Origin: Chlorokybus atmophyticus
Lineage: Eukaryota; Streptophyta; Chlorokybophyceae; Chlorokybales; Chlorokybaceae
Assembly: GCA_009103225.1 (NCBI GenBank)
Contig: RHPI01002503.1
Location: 437,562-501,561 of the forward strand
DNA length: 64,000 nucleotides
Direction of reading: 5' to 3'
In this document: positions 13,337 through 26,400 of the stretch, piece after piece
Numbering within the stretch: the first letter of the stretch is position 1
How the letters are laid out: each line of letters starts with the position of its first letter
Position numbers and translations under genes: made by a program
The notes under the pieces: generated by a model
What the model was told of the DNA's origin: nothing
Databases searched by the model: none
Seen by the model: the letters and a program-made list of their open reading frames with translations, nothing else

Positions 13337-13380
13337 TCACGCAAGTCTTGCATGCATCTTGCAATGCAAGACTTGCGTGA
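13337..13380. repeat. Perfect 17-base inverted repeat, 10-base loop
   Basis: Left arm 13337-13353 and right arm 13364-13380 are exact reverse complements. An imperfect extension outside the arms (AGCA / TGCT) is broken by a two-base bulge. It sits alone in AT-rich non-coding DNA. Confidence 0.9.
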
Positions 13381-15345
13381 TGCTTTACGTAAGATTTGTT
13401 TGAACTTGATAAACATATAATACACATGGATTGCATATAATAGCAATATCATGTCTCATACTGTTTTAATGACGCACTGCTGAAATAATTTTAACATGAA
13501 AACATGGTCTCTTATGATTGGTGTACCATGCCTCACTTACTTACTTGCTGCATGTAGCTAGCGTGCACGCCTTGGCAAACTTACGCATAAGCATTAGAAA
13601 TTACAACACCTAGCAGAAGCCCTGCTATAGCTAGCCTCAACATAGACAATGCTATACACCTCACCTCCACCCTCGGGCACACACACGCCTTGCACACACA
13701 CACACATGCACACACTCACACTCAGCGTGCCCACACACACTTGCAGGCACACATGTGCACACAACATTACCATTTTGTCTACAAACACTACCTCCCACGT
13801 GGGATGGTAGGGAGACCTTTATAAAAGCTGTTAAAGTTCAACAGTTACTATTACTAGTAGCCATGCACCCTACACACAAGTAGTAAGCCTAGCGTACTGC
13901 TAGTAGCAGTGACTAGCAAACACATGATGCCCACCGTGGGCAGTGACTAGCAGCCGCAATTGAGCTTATACATCCCTATTGCTCTCCAATTCAACACACA
14001 CCGATGACTCACAAGGCCGTTGACAGTGTGCGCTACTCTGTCAACACATGATGACATCATAATATTCCCTGCAAAGGGATTATGAAACTTCACTCCAAAA
14101 AAACTAACCTGCCTCGACCGCAAGATTATCATTCTGACACGACAGGTTCACACTATCACATCAGCAAATTCAAGTACACATATACTTGTGGACTGTCAAA
14201 GCTTACAATTTTTGCTGAGATTGTCACTCCGTTAGCAATCCGCAAGCCAACCTGCGATTTCCCATGTGGGCTCGTGCTCACTTTGTTGAAGTTGATACTT
14301 CACGTGGCAGTTTGCAATGCGCTATTGAAGGCTTACAAGCCATAGACATTTACTCGCTGCATGCTAGCCCTCATCAATGCCGTGTGTAGTTTGTCCTAGT
14401 GAAGGCCTTCAAGTTGTAGGCGCAAAGGTAGACCTACATGAGAGCATACCTCATAAGCACTACACATGCGTACAAAGTATGTTCCCACTTGGCCTCTTAC
14501 GAAGTGCAAGTACGAGTTATACTTACACAAATAAGGAACGGAGAATGACTTTCCGTCACCCGTAAAGGCGTAACATTTACATTTCAAAAAAGACTTTCCG
14601 CAATATATACCCACAAGGAGATAAACGTGTCTCCTTGAGCGAAAATGTATGAGGCACTCAAGAAAGTGCCACGTTTCTTTGGTAAACATGGTTGGTCTAT
14701 TGCCATGGCAAGACAAAAGTAAAATATTATGCCGCTTCATATTCATCAATGATGAATATGTTTGTTGATAGCGACACGTTATTGGTATAAGTATGTGTAA
14801 CATAATGTTGTGTCGCGCTTGTAATTCTTTGCCCACATTATTTGCACGCAATCAATGTGCAATGCAGATTGCAGAGATTGTAGTTTGATGACGCACATAT
14901 TGTAGAAGTTCTAGCGGTCAATAAAGCAAAAGGGATAATATCCTCACTTAACATTGGTATAATGTCCAATAATATGTTGCTGTACGACGCTAAACCGCAT
15001 AACATGTGTAAGTGAATGTGAGCTTACATTAAATGACTTCTACCTTAATTCATTTAAACCCGCCTATTACTCAACTATTCAGCACATTAAGACATAATTT
15101 TGGCTGAACAACATATGCACCGATCATGAAATTGAATACATATATTACATGGGCAACGAGCTATCACGTGAGCCGAGTGCACTTTATATACACATGTGCG
15201 TCACATATTTGCTAGCTTGAGACTTCAACAAGCAAGCAAGATCTGATAAAATATACGTGTCTTGACGTTATACCGCATTCTTGATATATTGCATTTTATG
15301 CTCCCAACACTCCAAAAGATTCGTCGCAAAATGTTTCCCCTGCCG

Positions 15346-15455
15346 GCCGATTAATACTAGTAACAGCCGTGCACCTGAGGATACTCATTTGGACTGTGGT
15401 GGCTCAGTCCACATGTAATCTTGATATAGAGACCTGAGTATAACGGCTGTCCCCG
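15346..15455. repeat. Nested imperfect inverted repeat
   Basis: Paired blocks from outside in: GGCCG/CGGCC, ACAGCCGT (15363-15370) with ACGGCTGT (15443-15450), ATACTCA (15381) with TGAGTAT (15435), and GGACTG (15391) with CAGTCC (15405). A long interrupted hairpin is possible on either strand. Confidence 0.7.
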
Positions 15456-15542
15456 GCCGTTTACACAAAGGGACTGACCTAGACGGACAGTCACCTGTCA
15501 GGTTCTTATCTGTCAAGCAAAAGGGACTTGATCTTACTAACC

Positions 15543-15715
15543 GGTACCTGTAAGATACCTATCAATCAAGCAAAGGTGACTTAGCCTAACCAACAGGTAT
15601 CTGACCGGTACCAATCAGTTAGGTACCGGCAACTTTGTGGTAACTATTACTAACTGCCAGGTACCTAGTTATGACTAACGGTACCTTAGAAGCCCGTCAG
15701 TGATGAGTAGGTACC
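15543..15715. repeat. Cluster of six GGTACC palindromes
   Basis: GGTACC occurs at 15543, 15607, 15622, 15660, 15680 and 15710. Six copies in 173 bases is far above chance for a six-base word. Surrounding words (AACTA, CAATCA) also recur, suggesting a degenerate short repeat. Confidence 0.85.
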
Positions 15716-16196
15716 GCGTTAATGTGACACGACTGTGCAAGACGGCAATCATATATCACAACTTGATTACATCACAGTCATATACATGTCACCTACACAG
15801 TACAAGCCCCACTACTAACATATTACGGTATACTACTACACTACTACGGTAGTAGTACGACCTACTACACTACAGTCTGCCGCCACGTTTTGTGCTGCCG
15901 CTTGCATGCTGCTTCCGCCCTCCTAGACTGGCCGTCCTGAGGAAAGAGGGGCGGTCAGCTGGGGCGGCGCAACACATTATATACACACCACTACCACCAC
16001 AACAACAAAAACAACAGCGCACCTGCTGGCGGCCGCCGCCGCCGCGTGGCCTGGCCTGGTGGCCGCCGTGCAACACGGGTGGAAGGGTGGAAGGGCGGTC
16101 AGGCTGCGCTGCTGCGCACTACACGACAAGACATGCACAAGCACACAAGCACATACTTGCCGCCGCCGCCACCGCCACCGCCGCCGCTGAAGCAGC

Positions 16197-16414
16197 ACAA
16201 CGCTCAATTGCGCAAGTCAACTTGCACAGTTGAGCGTTGTGTTGCGGCTTAGCGTTTGAATTCACAAGGGGGCCGTTGAGTTCAAAAACTCAACGGCTTC
16301 CCTTATAACACCATCGTACCATTGCGATGGTACTTTTATGGTACATAAGTACCATTATAATGGTACCATTGTAATGGTATTGCTGTACCATATCCATGGT
16401 ACAATCGTACCATT
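16197..16414. repeat. Array of adjacent hairpin-forming inverted repeats
   Basis: Two perfect 11-base stems (16197-16207 with 16230-16240; 16272-16282 with 16287-16297) are followed at 16316-16414 by a run of GTACCAT/ATGGTAC pairs. These form at least four consecutive small palindromes with loops of 0-4 bases. All lie in non-coding DNA. Confidence 0.85.
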
Positions 16415-16958
16415 GTCTTGAGACGAAACTTCCATCGTATCATATATCGGTACTTGTCCCAACTCACCGCCACCGCTCGTCCCTAAGTTGGACTGATAAA
16501 TCACTTGCTTGCCATTTTTTATACATCACCGTCGCAAAATGCTATACGACTGGCGGTCGGTCGTATTAACTACTTAATTATTCCGTATCATTCGTTAAAA
16601 CTAGGGGATTGAGAGGTGACTTTATTGCCATAACAAATAGGTCGCCGCCGCGGGTGCTGTACGACCGGCGGTCGACCGTCGACATATATTACAAGCGGGT
16701 CATGACAGGCAGGCGGCAGTTCATTATATTATACGATAGGCCATCGGCCGTTGATTGTTATCCACAATATACACCGGCAGTCCAGTCAGTCCCTTTATGG
16801 CCCAAGTCGTCCGGGTTAGGTACGATCAGGTAGGGTCAGGCACTCGTCAGTCCCTCGGTCCCTGGTCAGTCAGCGTGTAAAATTTGCGATGTTATAACAG
16901 TTGTACAATGTACATATAACAATTCCAACTCCAATTTACACAGCAATCAGCTTCTGAT

Positions 16959-17007
16959 AACATGTTCGAGCCTTCCGTTATAAGCTTATGAAAGGCTCGA
17001 ACATGTT
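16959..17007. repeat. Perfect 16-base inverted repeat, 17-base loop
   Basis: Arms 16959-16974 and 16992-17007 are exact reverse complements. No terminator-like T run follows and no gene abuts it. Confidence 0.9.
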
Positions 17008-18421
17008 GTCACAATGACCACAAGCTTACCACACACAAGGTATGATATATTAATCCAGGCACAACAAGCACATGTGTGGAGTAAACCGTAGAGTAATGTG
17101 CAGAGCAAACATTGAAACAGATTTGAAATAGACAACAACGGCAATGGCAATAATTATAGCAACAACAAGAGCAAGTGCATAAACAAGATGCAATGGGCTG
17201 CACCGGGCCCCTACATGTCATAAATTACCATTTGCATGCGTTGCTTCGTACATAGCATGCATAGTTGCCAGCTGAAGCCGCAAATCAGTTGTTTTCAACT
17301 GATGCACTGGTGATGTAACTATCTCAATGGTTTTATACAAGGGTTTGCTGACAAGCACCATTGCATTGCATACAGTCACCCAACGAAGTATGTAGCCTAT
17401 GCTGCGCTTTGCATATAATCCGCAGAGTGTACCAAAGAGGCGTAGATGATTAAGCACATGCACATATGTATAAGCATGCAAGCAATCAACCACTATCACA
17501 ACTCACCCAACTTGACCACCGGGGTAAGCCAGTGTACATGATATGTATGTGCTGTTGTGCGTTGTGTGATACGTCTCAATGTACTGCGATCAAGTGGTGG
17601 GGCTGGTAATAGCAAGTATATTGCAAGAGCAAAGAGCATGATAGAACGAGCTAGCCCAAGCTCTTAAACATGCACACCTGCTCCTCGTGCTTGAGACATA
17701 ATGGACTATGCTAAGACATGCATGCATGCGTGGTACACGGGGTTTGAGCCAGAGGAGTAGTAACCGAGGTAGATTACTAGCTGTTGTGACTGGTTGGCCC
17801 GGTTGTTGTGTAAGTAAGTGTTGGTGTTCAAGACTAAGGTGTATAGGGTATGTGAAGTGCTGTGTGAGACACACGCATACATATGCCACATGCACACCAA
17901 CACTCACATGCACACTACCAATTCAGTTTATCAAGTTGTACACCATCACTGCGCTATGCATGTGGCGCTGTTGGGTTCTATGCCTTGTGCATGCCGCTAG
18001 TTGTGCCTTAGTTCTTTATATACCACTGTGGTAGTCACTTGCTATGATACAATCAAGGTGAGGCGACGAGTAGCAATGATTATGTTTAATAAGCTCATAT
18101 GTATACAAAAAATGCAAATGATCATGATACATGCTCCGTACACACAATGATTGTTTGTAAACATGTATTTTATGCATCCATACTATGTCGCCTACATCGT
18201 ATGCACGTGAAATGCACAATACTGTCATGATGTGCGCACGTGCAGGCATGGGAGCTCCTACCACACGAAGGCTACAATTCTTAGTACATGTATGTACATG
18301 TAACCACACCAGCAGCTAACAAGCAAACTCTTAAGAAGTCCCAATGTTTGTCTACAAAACCGCACCACACTTGCAACCTAAGTCACAACTCTAGCTAATT
18401 TCAAGGCGTGTAGGCAAGTGA

Positions 18422-21400
18422 CTAGCCACACACTGGTACAAACAAGACCCACGTGACTGTGAATGCAACAACACTGTACACAGCAACTGCCACCGCCGCT
18501 CCCTTGGCCGCCCCGTTGATCAACCTTTGTGCTTGAATGAGCGAGTTGCCAATGACATTGAAACGTTGCTGACTTGAGGCCTTTACCAAGTGCGTGGTAC
18601 CCGCATTGATTTGCCACGAGGAGTCGGAGGGCTTTGTCTCGTAGTCCCGCGAGTCGATGGTGGACACATACACCCAGCCACCAACTGCGCGTTGCTTGTT
18701 CACATCGAGAACGAGGTACCCGCGGTCGACCAAGTCAACAAACTTGAGATGTGGGAGTAAGTGGTACGCTGCAGGCTGTACAGCGGTTTCGATGATGTCC
18801 ACAAACGTATTTTGCCTGCACAGATGAGAGGTAAGTACGACACTGGGGTGTGAGCATGTTTGTGTGAATGGTTGTGACACGCACGCAATGGGAATGAAAG
18901 GGGAAGTGACGGAGGTGCATACAAACTCCACCGCATAAGAGCCTTCTCCGGTGTCGGCGTTGTAGCCACTAATGGCGTTCTCGTCATTTGAGTCGGGTAG
19001 AGGCACATCAAATGCCCTGACAAAGCATCAGATGAGCAAACAGGCAACCATACAATATGTACGCAGCAGCAGCAGCAGTTGTCCACATACTAGTCACTCA
19101 CCAGGTTGAGTGGATGTCCCCAGTCAGGATGATGGTGTTGTTGATGTTGTTGTCCCTGAGGAATGTCAACACGTCCCTTCGATCAGCTGCAACGGGGACG
19201 TTATCGCTTACGCAGAAGTCACATGCAGCATGCAAACCACGGATCAGATGCCACGTACTTGGGTATCCGTCCCACCAGTCAATGCGAATGCTGAGAAGGC
19301 CCCCCGCGTACTCCGGACAATCGGCTTGGTCATCGGCAATGTGCTGCAAAAACACAGTGCGGTGATGCAAGTGACTGCAAGTGACAGTGAAGCCCATAGT
19401 TGTGGACGCATCAACAAAGAGTTTATCACAGTGAAGCCCGCGCGCATGCAGCATTTCTTCCAGTGATACCACCATGCATACACACTGTGTTCGTGTGCCA
19501 AGCCCTTGGAAGCAAGCAACAAACAACTGAGGTTCAGCACAACATTCAGCGGCGGAGACCCGCTGTACAGAACAGTTGTGAGACCTTCATGCATATTTAT
19601 TTGTCTCAATTGCTGTCTGAGTCCGAGAATTACCCACCCGAACGGCCTCCCTGATCCGGTCAGTCAACTGCGAAAAGACCACCTGCAGCGATCGAACACG
19701 CGTGATTGCCAGTCATGCCACCAACCATTGTTCAATGCAAGTCAACAAGAGAGAAGGTTTACTTGCTATAAACACTCGGCTTGAAAACGTCCAAGCTACC
19801 CACCTGCTGGCCAATGATGCGCCAGGTGGCGCCACGATTGACGGAGTTTTGCAGGTTGTCCTTAAGCCAAGTTTTCTGCTCATCTCCAAGCATCCGTGAG
19901 CTGTGCGTAGGATTCCAGATATGAGTACAGCCGCACTTATATGCAAACCAAGCGTGCAAGTGTGCAAATTACTTCTGAATCTCAGTTTCGTTGTTGAAGA
20001 GCGGCTGCTGCGTTCGAGCCAACAGGCGTGTGTCCAGCATCATCAAGTCGATGAGGTTGCCGAATTGGAAGCGTTGGTAGATGCGGTCATCGGTGTAGTT
20101 GTCCAGCGGATCCTGCGCCACAGCCAAAACCATTCATGCACGCCTCCACTCAGTTGCTCACACAATAATGCAGAGTCGCCAGGTATGGTACCGTGCGTGA
20201 TGGTAAGTACTCGTGATGTGCGCGAATAGCTGCAGCTTTGCGCACATCCCACGGGCCTGTGAAGCAACACAACTCAGCAGTCGTAGATCAAGCTAATAAT
20301 GCTGATGTCCAGAGCAGCAGGTCTATGTTAGCTTTCCAAGCAAGTGTTGGTACAGACTGCCAACCCAAAAGACAATTCCGGCATGCGCACCTTGGGTTTC
20401 AGGGTTGTGGTTCTGCGCTCCACAGCAGTAAGCGTTATTGGCTGCATCGTGATCATCCCAGACAATTATCATCGTGTAGTTGGCACTCAGAGCGATGAGA
20501 TCTTGGTCCGACCTGTACTGCCTGTGCCGAATCCTGCAGCAACCAGTTCTCAACAAAGTAAGCACGCACTCTCGCACGCTCATGCACTTGTTCCTACGCA
20601 CATGCAAGCGCATGCTCACGCACATGCAGACACGCACATGCACGCACACAACCGCATGTACTAACTCAGCTCCAACTATTCTGGCCTGTAGCTGGACAAG
20701 TTGTAAGCGTCCACGTTGGGTGCTGGCACCCGGGATGGATCATTTGCCTCTCCGTACTCTCCATTCGCATACTCGTATACCTGCAAGAATACAACCACAG
20801 TCAACATTGCTTTACCAATGCCACGGATTCAAGATGGAAACGCAGTGCCAGCACAACTGCTGATCGCGTAGGTACCCAGTCACCAAGGTGGAGGACATAG
20901 TCGATGTCAGTGCGGCGCGAAATGTCCTGCATGCCAGTGACAATCAGCTTGAATCAACTTTAGGTAGACTGAAAACCGGTGTGGTGGCAAGGCATGTGCG
21001 TCTTATGGGAACCTGATACACGTTGAAGTAACCGAAGGGCAGGTTGGAGCAGGAGACCACTGCAAAGCGGACACTGGTGACATCCGCATTGGCGGGCGGC
21101 AGCGTGCGCGCGCGGCCAATTCTAGACTGATCGCTGCCGACGCTGAACTGGTAGTAGTAAGTCTGGTTTGGAGAGAGGCCGCTGGCATTCACCTGCGCAT
21201 ATTGTAGAACATTGCCATGCATGTACGTGATATTGATGACTACATCTGGCACGTGGACTATGGGAGACCTGGTCCTCACCTTCACGGTGTAGTCCACGTT
21301 GGCGTTTGTGGTTGTCGTGCCTTGCGTGACAGGGCTCCCAAGTGTATTAGCGATGCTGACAGTGTAGTTCACTGCAATGTTGCCTGACCGCCCTGCCATG

Positions 21401-21995
21401 AAGAACGATAAGTTGTCTGGTGTGCACTTCATCGTCTTTAACAACACCACATGAACAAGCACACACGCACCAGTGGTGGGCTGAACACGGGTCCAAAGGA
21501 TAACAGTGGTCTGTTGTGGATCACCGCTCGCTACACCCTGTTAGCAGTTGATGATTTAGTTGAAGCCACTCTGTTGATGGACACGCAGAAGACTGAGACA
21601 GCAAACATCATCCTGCATGCCTGCGGGAAAGGCTGGCCTTCGTTGAACACAAAGTTGTCGTTTTGAGCCGTGTCACCAGCTTGCAGTAGCCCCCTCCGGC
21701 CCCAACCGTGCCTGTGTATATGACACAAGCTATGCTTGATGCTCATAGCAGCATTGAGTTACACCCACTGCAAGTAGGTATGCTTGTGTGTGCATTGGTT
21801 TTTGTTCTTTGTGACAGTGCAGCTGCATGTGCTTCTGCCTACTTACTCTGTAGTGGAGGCTGCCAGCTCTGGTCTGCTTACTGGCCATGGAGACGCAAAG
21901 GCGAGGTTGGGTGTATGAGGTCGGCATGCTGCTTGGCCAACGCTGCACACTATGAGCACCGCGAAGTACACAGGAAGCCATTCCCGGCAGTCCAT
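18422..21995 (-). CDS. PhoD-like secreted phosphatase/phosphodiesterase, paralogue A
   Basis: PhoD enzymes are metal-dependent secreted alkaline phosphodiesterases that release phosphate from organic esters. Sixteen exons give 643 residues: 21995-21847, 21711-21621, 21537-21471, 21392-21280, 21192-21013, 20926-20876, 20780-20686, 20533-20391, 20256-20192, 20112-19973, 19900-19804, 19682-19638, 19343-19259, 19186-19102, 19016-18885 and 18815-18422. The start has a signal peptide (VYFAVLIVCSVG). Family motifs in order: GVASGDP then WTR, VVSCSN, LHLGDW, IIVWDDHD and LTGDIHSTW. These carry the metal-binding Asp and His residues. A hydrophobic C-terminal segment before the stop suggests a membrane anchor or GPI signal. 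The donors of exons 2 and 7 are GC rather than GT. Paralogue B lies directly upstream in the same orientation. Confidence 0.93.
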
Positions 21996-23464
21996 GTTGC
22001 AGTGTGAGCAGCTGAAGCTGGGGGGGAACGAGCGTTCAGGCTTTCACCTTTATGCGGACTGCACGGAGCATGCACACCACTCAGCATGCATGCAAGTAGA
22101 ATTGCACCCAGTCAACAACTGCTTGCGTCAACGACAGCTGACACCTTCGATGAAAATCACTAGCACTGTGCCAATTGCCACCAGCAAGCATGCAATGCTT
22201 GCAGGCTTGCTCAACCGTCCAGCCACTTACAACAACAAGCACACCCACGAAGCATCAACCACAGCGACCAGGTCGTCTCGCAGTGACGCTTTATTGCAAG
22301 CTCACCACCGATTAGTTAACGCAGAGGCGGAAGCAAAGGCGGTCACCACCACCAAGCCGTCAGCAAGGGTGTCAGCTACGCCCAACCCACCAGCGCACGC
22401 GTGTACCGTTACCACCACCACCTAGGCCACCCTCGCCGCAGCACCGCAGACGCCTTGCCCCAGCCCCAGCAACTTGCCTGCGGAGTGTGTGAAAGTGCTA
22501 GCGCACCTTCACGTCCGCGTGTGACGCAAGCTCAGGCCCATTGGACCCGCCCTGTCTCACGTCAGCACAGCCGGTACCATCTTCATGGTGGCCCTATCAA
22601 GAAGATGGTGCCGACGCGTGCCGGAGTGTGAGGTGCAGTCACTGGCACTGACAGGCTCTCATGCACAGAATGCGAGTCAGGTGCAGGCCTGAGCCAAGCC
22701 ACGGTTCAGCCGGTCGCCTTGGAGTCATCGTTCTGAGTGAAGGGTCATTACGACCAGTGCCGGCAATCGCAGTGTGTTGTTAACGTCGTCATTGGCATGA
22801 CCTGTGGTCATGACAGTGTATGATTGAGACAATACAGTGGTATGTGCAGCGCACTCGTAAGCATCCCACAGAGAGTAGTAGTAAGGGGGGGTTTTGCTTG
22901 GGCAGACAGCGGGTCTGTTACACCACGCTATTCTATACCTGCACCAGGCTATCCCCCCGTCGGCCCAGGTACTCGTTGCGTGTGGAGTAGCTGGGATAGG
23001 TGATAGAAGCAATCAAGGCAGATAGGAAGGTCGTCAAACATAAGTAGATGAAGCTCCATGACAACACGTGATGATAACACACTTCCATGGCAATAGGGAA
23101 CCTTCCTCTGCCGTTAGGCTCGCGACTTCAAACGAAATACATGCGTGCGCACCGGCACACCGACGGCGAGCTTTGGCCTGCAGTCTCCAGGCCGACCAAA
23201 TGTCTCTGTGATACCGTTGAACAGTAGCAGGGAGTACCGGGTCAGCTCTCAGTACATGCATGGCGGCAGCACACACAATGGCACATTGATAACCACACTC
23301 GCGTGTGAGGACAACTCTTTGAAGAACGCATGTTCAAAGTAGGTCATACACGACGTGTGCACTCGCGCTGATACTCGCACCGTACGTCACCCAAGGTTGA
23401 CTACAAGGGCTCAGCAAAGTTGCAGCCCGAATCAACAAAGGAAACAACTAGCCACATACCACAC
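21996..23464. other. Spacer between PhoD paralogues
   Basis: 22.0-22.4 kb resembles the DNA upstream of paralogue B at about 26.9-27.3 kb (shared words around GAACTGCACGGAGCATGC and the GCAAGCTCACCACC block). The duplicated unit therefore includes 5' flank and probably the promoter. 22.4-23.46 kb shows no gene. Confidence 0.5.
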
Positions 23465-26400
23465 CTACAACACCACCCACGCTAGTGCAAATGCAATAGC
23501 ACTATACACGACAGCTGGCACCACCACTCCCTTGACAGCCGCGTCTGTCACCCCTTCTGAAGCCGGCGTGTTGCCGGTGACATTAACAATCTGATCACCT
23601 GTGGCCTCGACCAAGTGCGTGGTGCCCGCGTTGATCATCCATGACGACTTGGCAGCACTTGTCGAGTAGTCCTGCGAGTCGATGGTGGACACATACACCC
23701 AACCTGCCACTGCGCGCGACTTGTTCACATCGAGGACAAGGTACCCGCGGTCGACCAAGTTGACAAACTTGAGATGGGGGAGGAGGCTGTAAGCTGCAGG
23801 CTCGGCTGAGTTGAGAATGAAGTCCGTGAATGTGCTTTGCCTGCACAGAGAGACCAGATGAAAGGAGCTTGCCACTGAAATGAAAGAGAACGTGCACGTG
23901 CACGTGTGTAACACTTACTCTACTGGAATAAAAGGGGAGGTGACGGAGCTGCATACAAACTCCACAGCCAAAGAGCCCTCTCCGCTGGTTGCATTGTAGG
24001 CGGTGATATTGTTGTTGTCGTTTGGATCGGGTAGAGGCACATCAAATGCCCTATTAGAGCAGCATGTAAGGACTTATCACTTTCTCTTATAACATGAGTG
24101 CATGACAGCAGTTGTCTACATTACAGCCTCACCAGGTTGAATGGATGTCTCCAGTGAGAATGATGGTATTGTCGATATTGTTGTCCCTCAGAAATGTTAA
24201 GATGTCCCGGCGGTCAGCTGCAAGCAGGCAAGTTTGGGTATGCATACCAAGTCGCAAACAAACATGCAAACCAACAACATGCCACGTACTCGGGTATCCA
24301 TCCCACCAATCAACGCGAATGCTGAGAAGGCCCCCGGCATACTCTGGACGACCAGCTTGGTCGTTGGCAATGTTCTGCAGCACTTAAGTGTGAGACTGTA
24401 TGCATATCGTTGTAACTGTAACTTGAACAATGGCAAGTAACGTGCAGCTTGTGATGTGGTAACATTCGTTCCAAAATCGCATACACAGCAACGATTAAGT
24501 TTGGACAGGAAAGTATGGAGTGAGCGCCATGCATGCCTGTACACTCATGACTCAACTCAGAATCAGCAGCAAGTTTCACGCACCTCGACGGTTTGTCTGA
24601 TATTATCAGTCAGCTGCGCAAACACCACCTGTAACGCACGAGCGCGTGAGTGCTGGTCTTAACCAAGCATATGGCTGCTCGTTGTAAGTTAACAATATCT
24701 TCTTGCATTAAACAGATATCCAAGAACGTCCAACACACCCACCTGCTGGCCGATGATGCGCCATGTAGCGCCGCGATCGACGGATCCCTGAAGGTTGTCC
24801 AGAAGCCAGGCTTTCTGCTCGTCTCCCAATATGCGTGAGCTGCGCACCACATGTATCAGTACTGCAATGCCTAACAGGCAATGCCGAAGCCAAGCATGCA
24901 GGTGGGGAGAATGACTTTTGAAGTTGAGTTTCGTTGTTGAAGATCGGCTGCTGCGTGCGAGCCAGCAGGCGCGTGTCAAGCATCATCAGATCGATGAGGT
25001 TGCCAATCTGAAAGCGCTGATATATTCGGTCGTCGCTGTAGTTGTCCAATGGGTCCTGTGCCACATCGAGACTGTAATCTTTCCTAAATGATGAACAGTT
25101 GTCAACGATTTGAGTCGACTGCTCACAAAGAATTTGATTGTGTGGAGTCACCTCTGCCCTACCGTGCGCGATGGCAAGTACTCATGATGCGCACGGATGG
25201 CTGCAGCTTTGCGCACATCCCAAGGGCCTGCAGCCATCATACAATCAGCAGCCATAACCACACTATACTGGTAACCGCAGCGAGCAACAACACTGGTTGT
25301 TCTGATTGCAAGAAACTGTAAGCTGCACTCAAAGACAATTCATCCGTGCACACCTTCTGTTGCCGGCTGGTGGTTCGCTGCTCCGCAGCAGTAAGCATTA
25401 TCGGCAACGTCGTGATCATCCCAAATGATAATCATTGTGTAGTTGGCGCTCATGGCAATCAAATCGGAGTCCGACCTGTACTGCCTGTGCCGAATCCTGC
25501 AGCAGCCAGCAGTTTTGATAGGCACACAGATGCATGCATGAACATGATTGCGACTCAGCTGCAACTACGCACACCTGTAGCTGGACAAGTTGTATGCTTC
25601 CGCGTTGGGTGCCGGCACCCGGAATGGATCACTTGCCTCTCCATACTGTCCATTGGCATACTCATATATCTGCGAGACAATAACCACAGTCAACATGCAA
25701 TGCCAAGAATCGCTTACAAGAATGCACTGCCAGCACAACTCGTTGTTGCGTACCCAGTCACCAAGGTGGAGGACATAGTCAATGTCAGTACGCTGCGCTA
25801 TGTCCTGCCATACCGATACCAATAAGCATTGATATTGATAATAAGAAACTCCATTGCTTATCAAGGCCACACCTTATACACGTTGAAGTAACCGAACGGC
25901 ATGTTGGAGCAGGAAACCACAGCAAAGCGGGCTGAGTCGACGTCCGCGTCAGCAGGTGGCAGCGTGCGCGCGCGGCCGACTATGGACTCATCACTGCCGA
26001 CGCTAAACTGGTAGTAGTAAGTTTGGTTTGGGGAGAGCCCGCTGGCATTTATCTGAGCACCAGTTACAATGACAAATGTTGACTGCAATACACGGGGAAT
26101 GCTGCAATTCACCACACAATCCTCTAACCACTGAACTCACCTTCACAGTGTAGTCGACATTGGCATTGGTGGTTGTACTGCCTGTCATTACAGGACTCGC
26201 AAGCGTGTCTGATGTGCTAACAGTGTAGTTGACTGCAATGCTGCCTGTTCGCCCTGTCGAAGAGAATGCTGAATCATGTCAAGGGTGCGCACTCTACCGT
26301 TTTTGCCAATACAATACCATATGCACGCGTGCGCAAGTACCAATTGTGTTGTTGGGCTGTACACGAGTCCACAGTATTACGCTGGTCTGCTGTGGATCAC

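Larger units (their letters stand above)
12376..18421. other. 6-kb gene-free stretch, AT-rich core with palindromes
   Basis: No domain, tRNA or supported exon chain was seen. 12.4-12.85 kb is GC-balanced, with an Ala-rich open frame on the plus strand that lacks splice or homology support. About 12.85-15.3 kb is clearly AT-rich. 15.3-17.0 kb holds many perfect inverted repeats (listed separately). 15.87-16.2 kb has GCC-rich simple sequence. 17.0-18.4 kb shows only short CA-rich tracts. Confidence 0.5.

Noticed and set aside
16316-16414. CRISPR-like array appearance
   Set aside because: The units are adjacent small palindromes without unique spacers, in a eukaryotic nuclear context.
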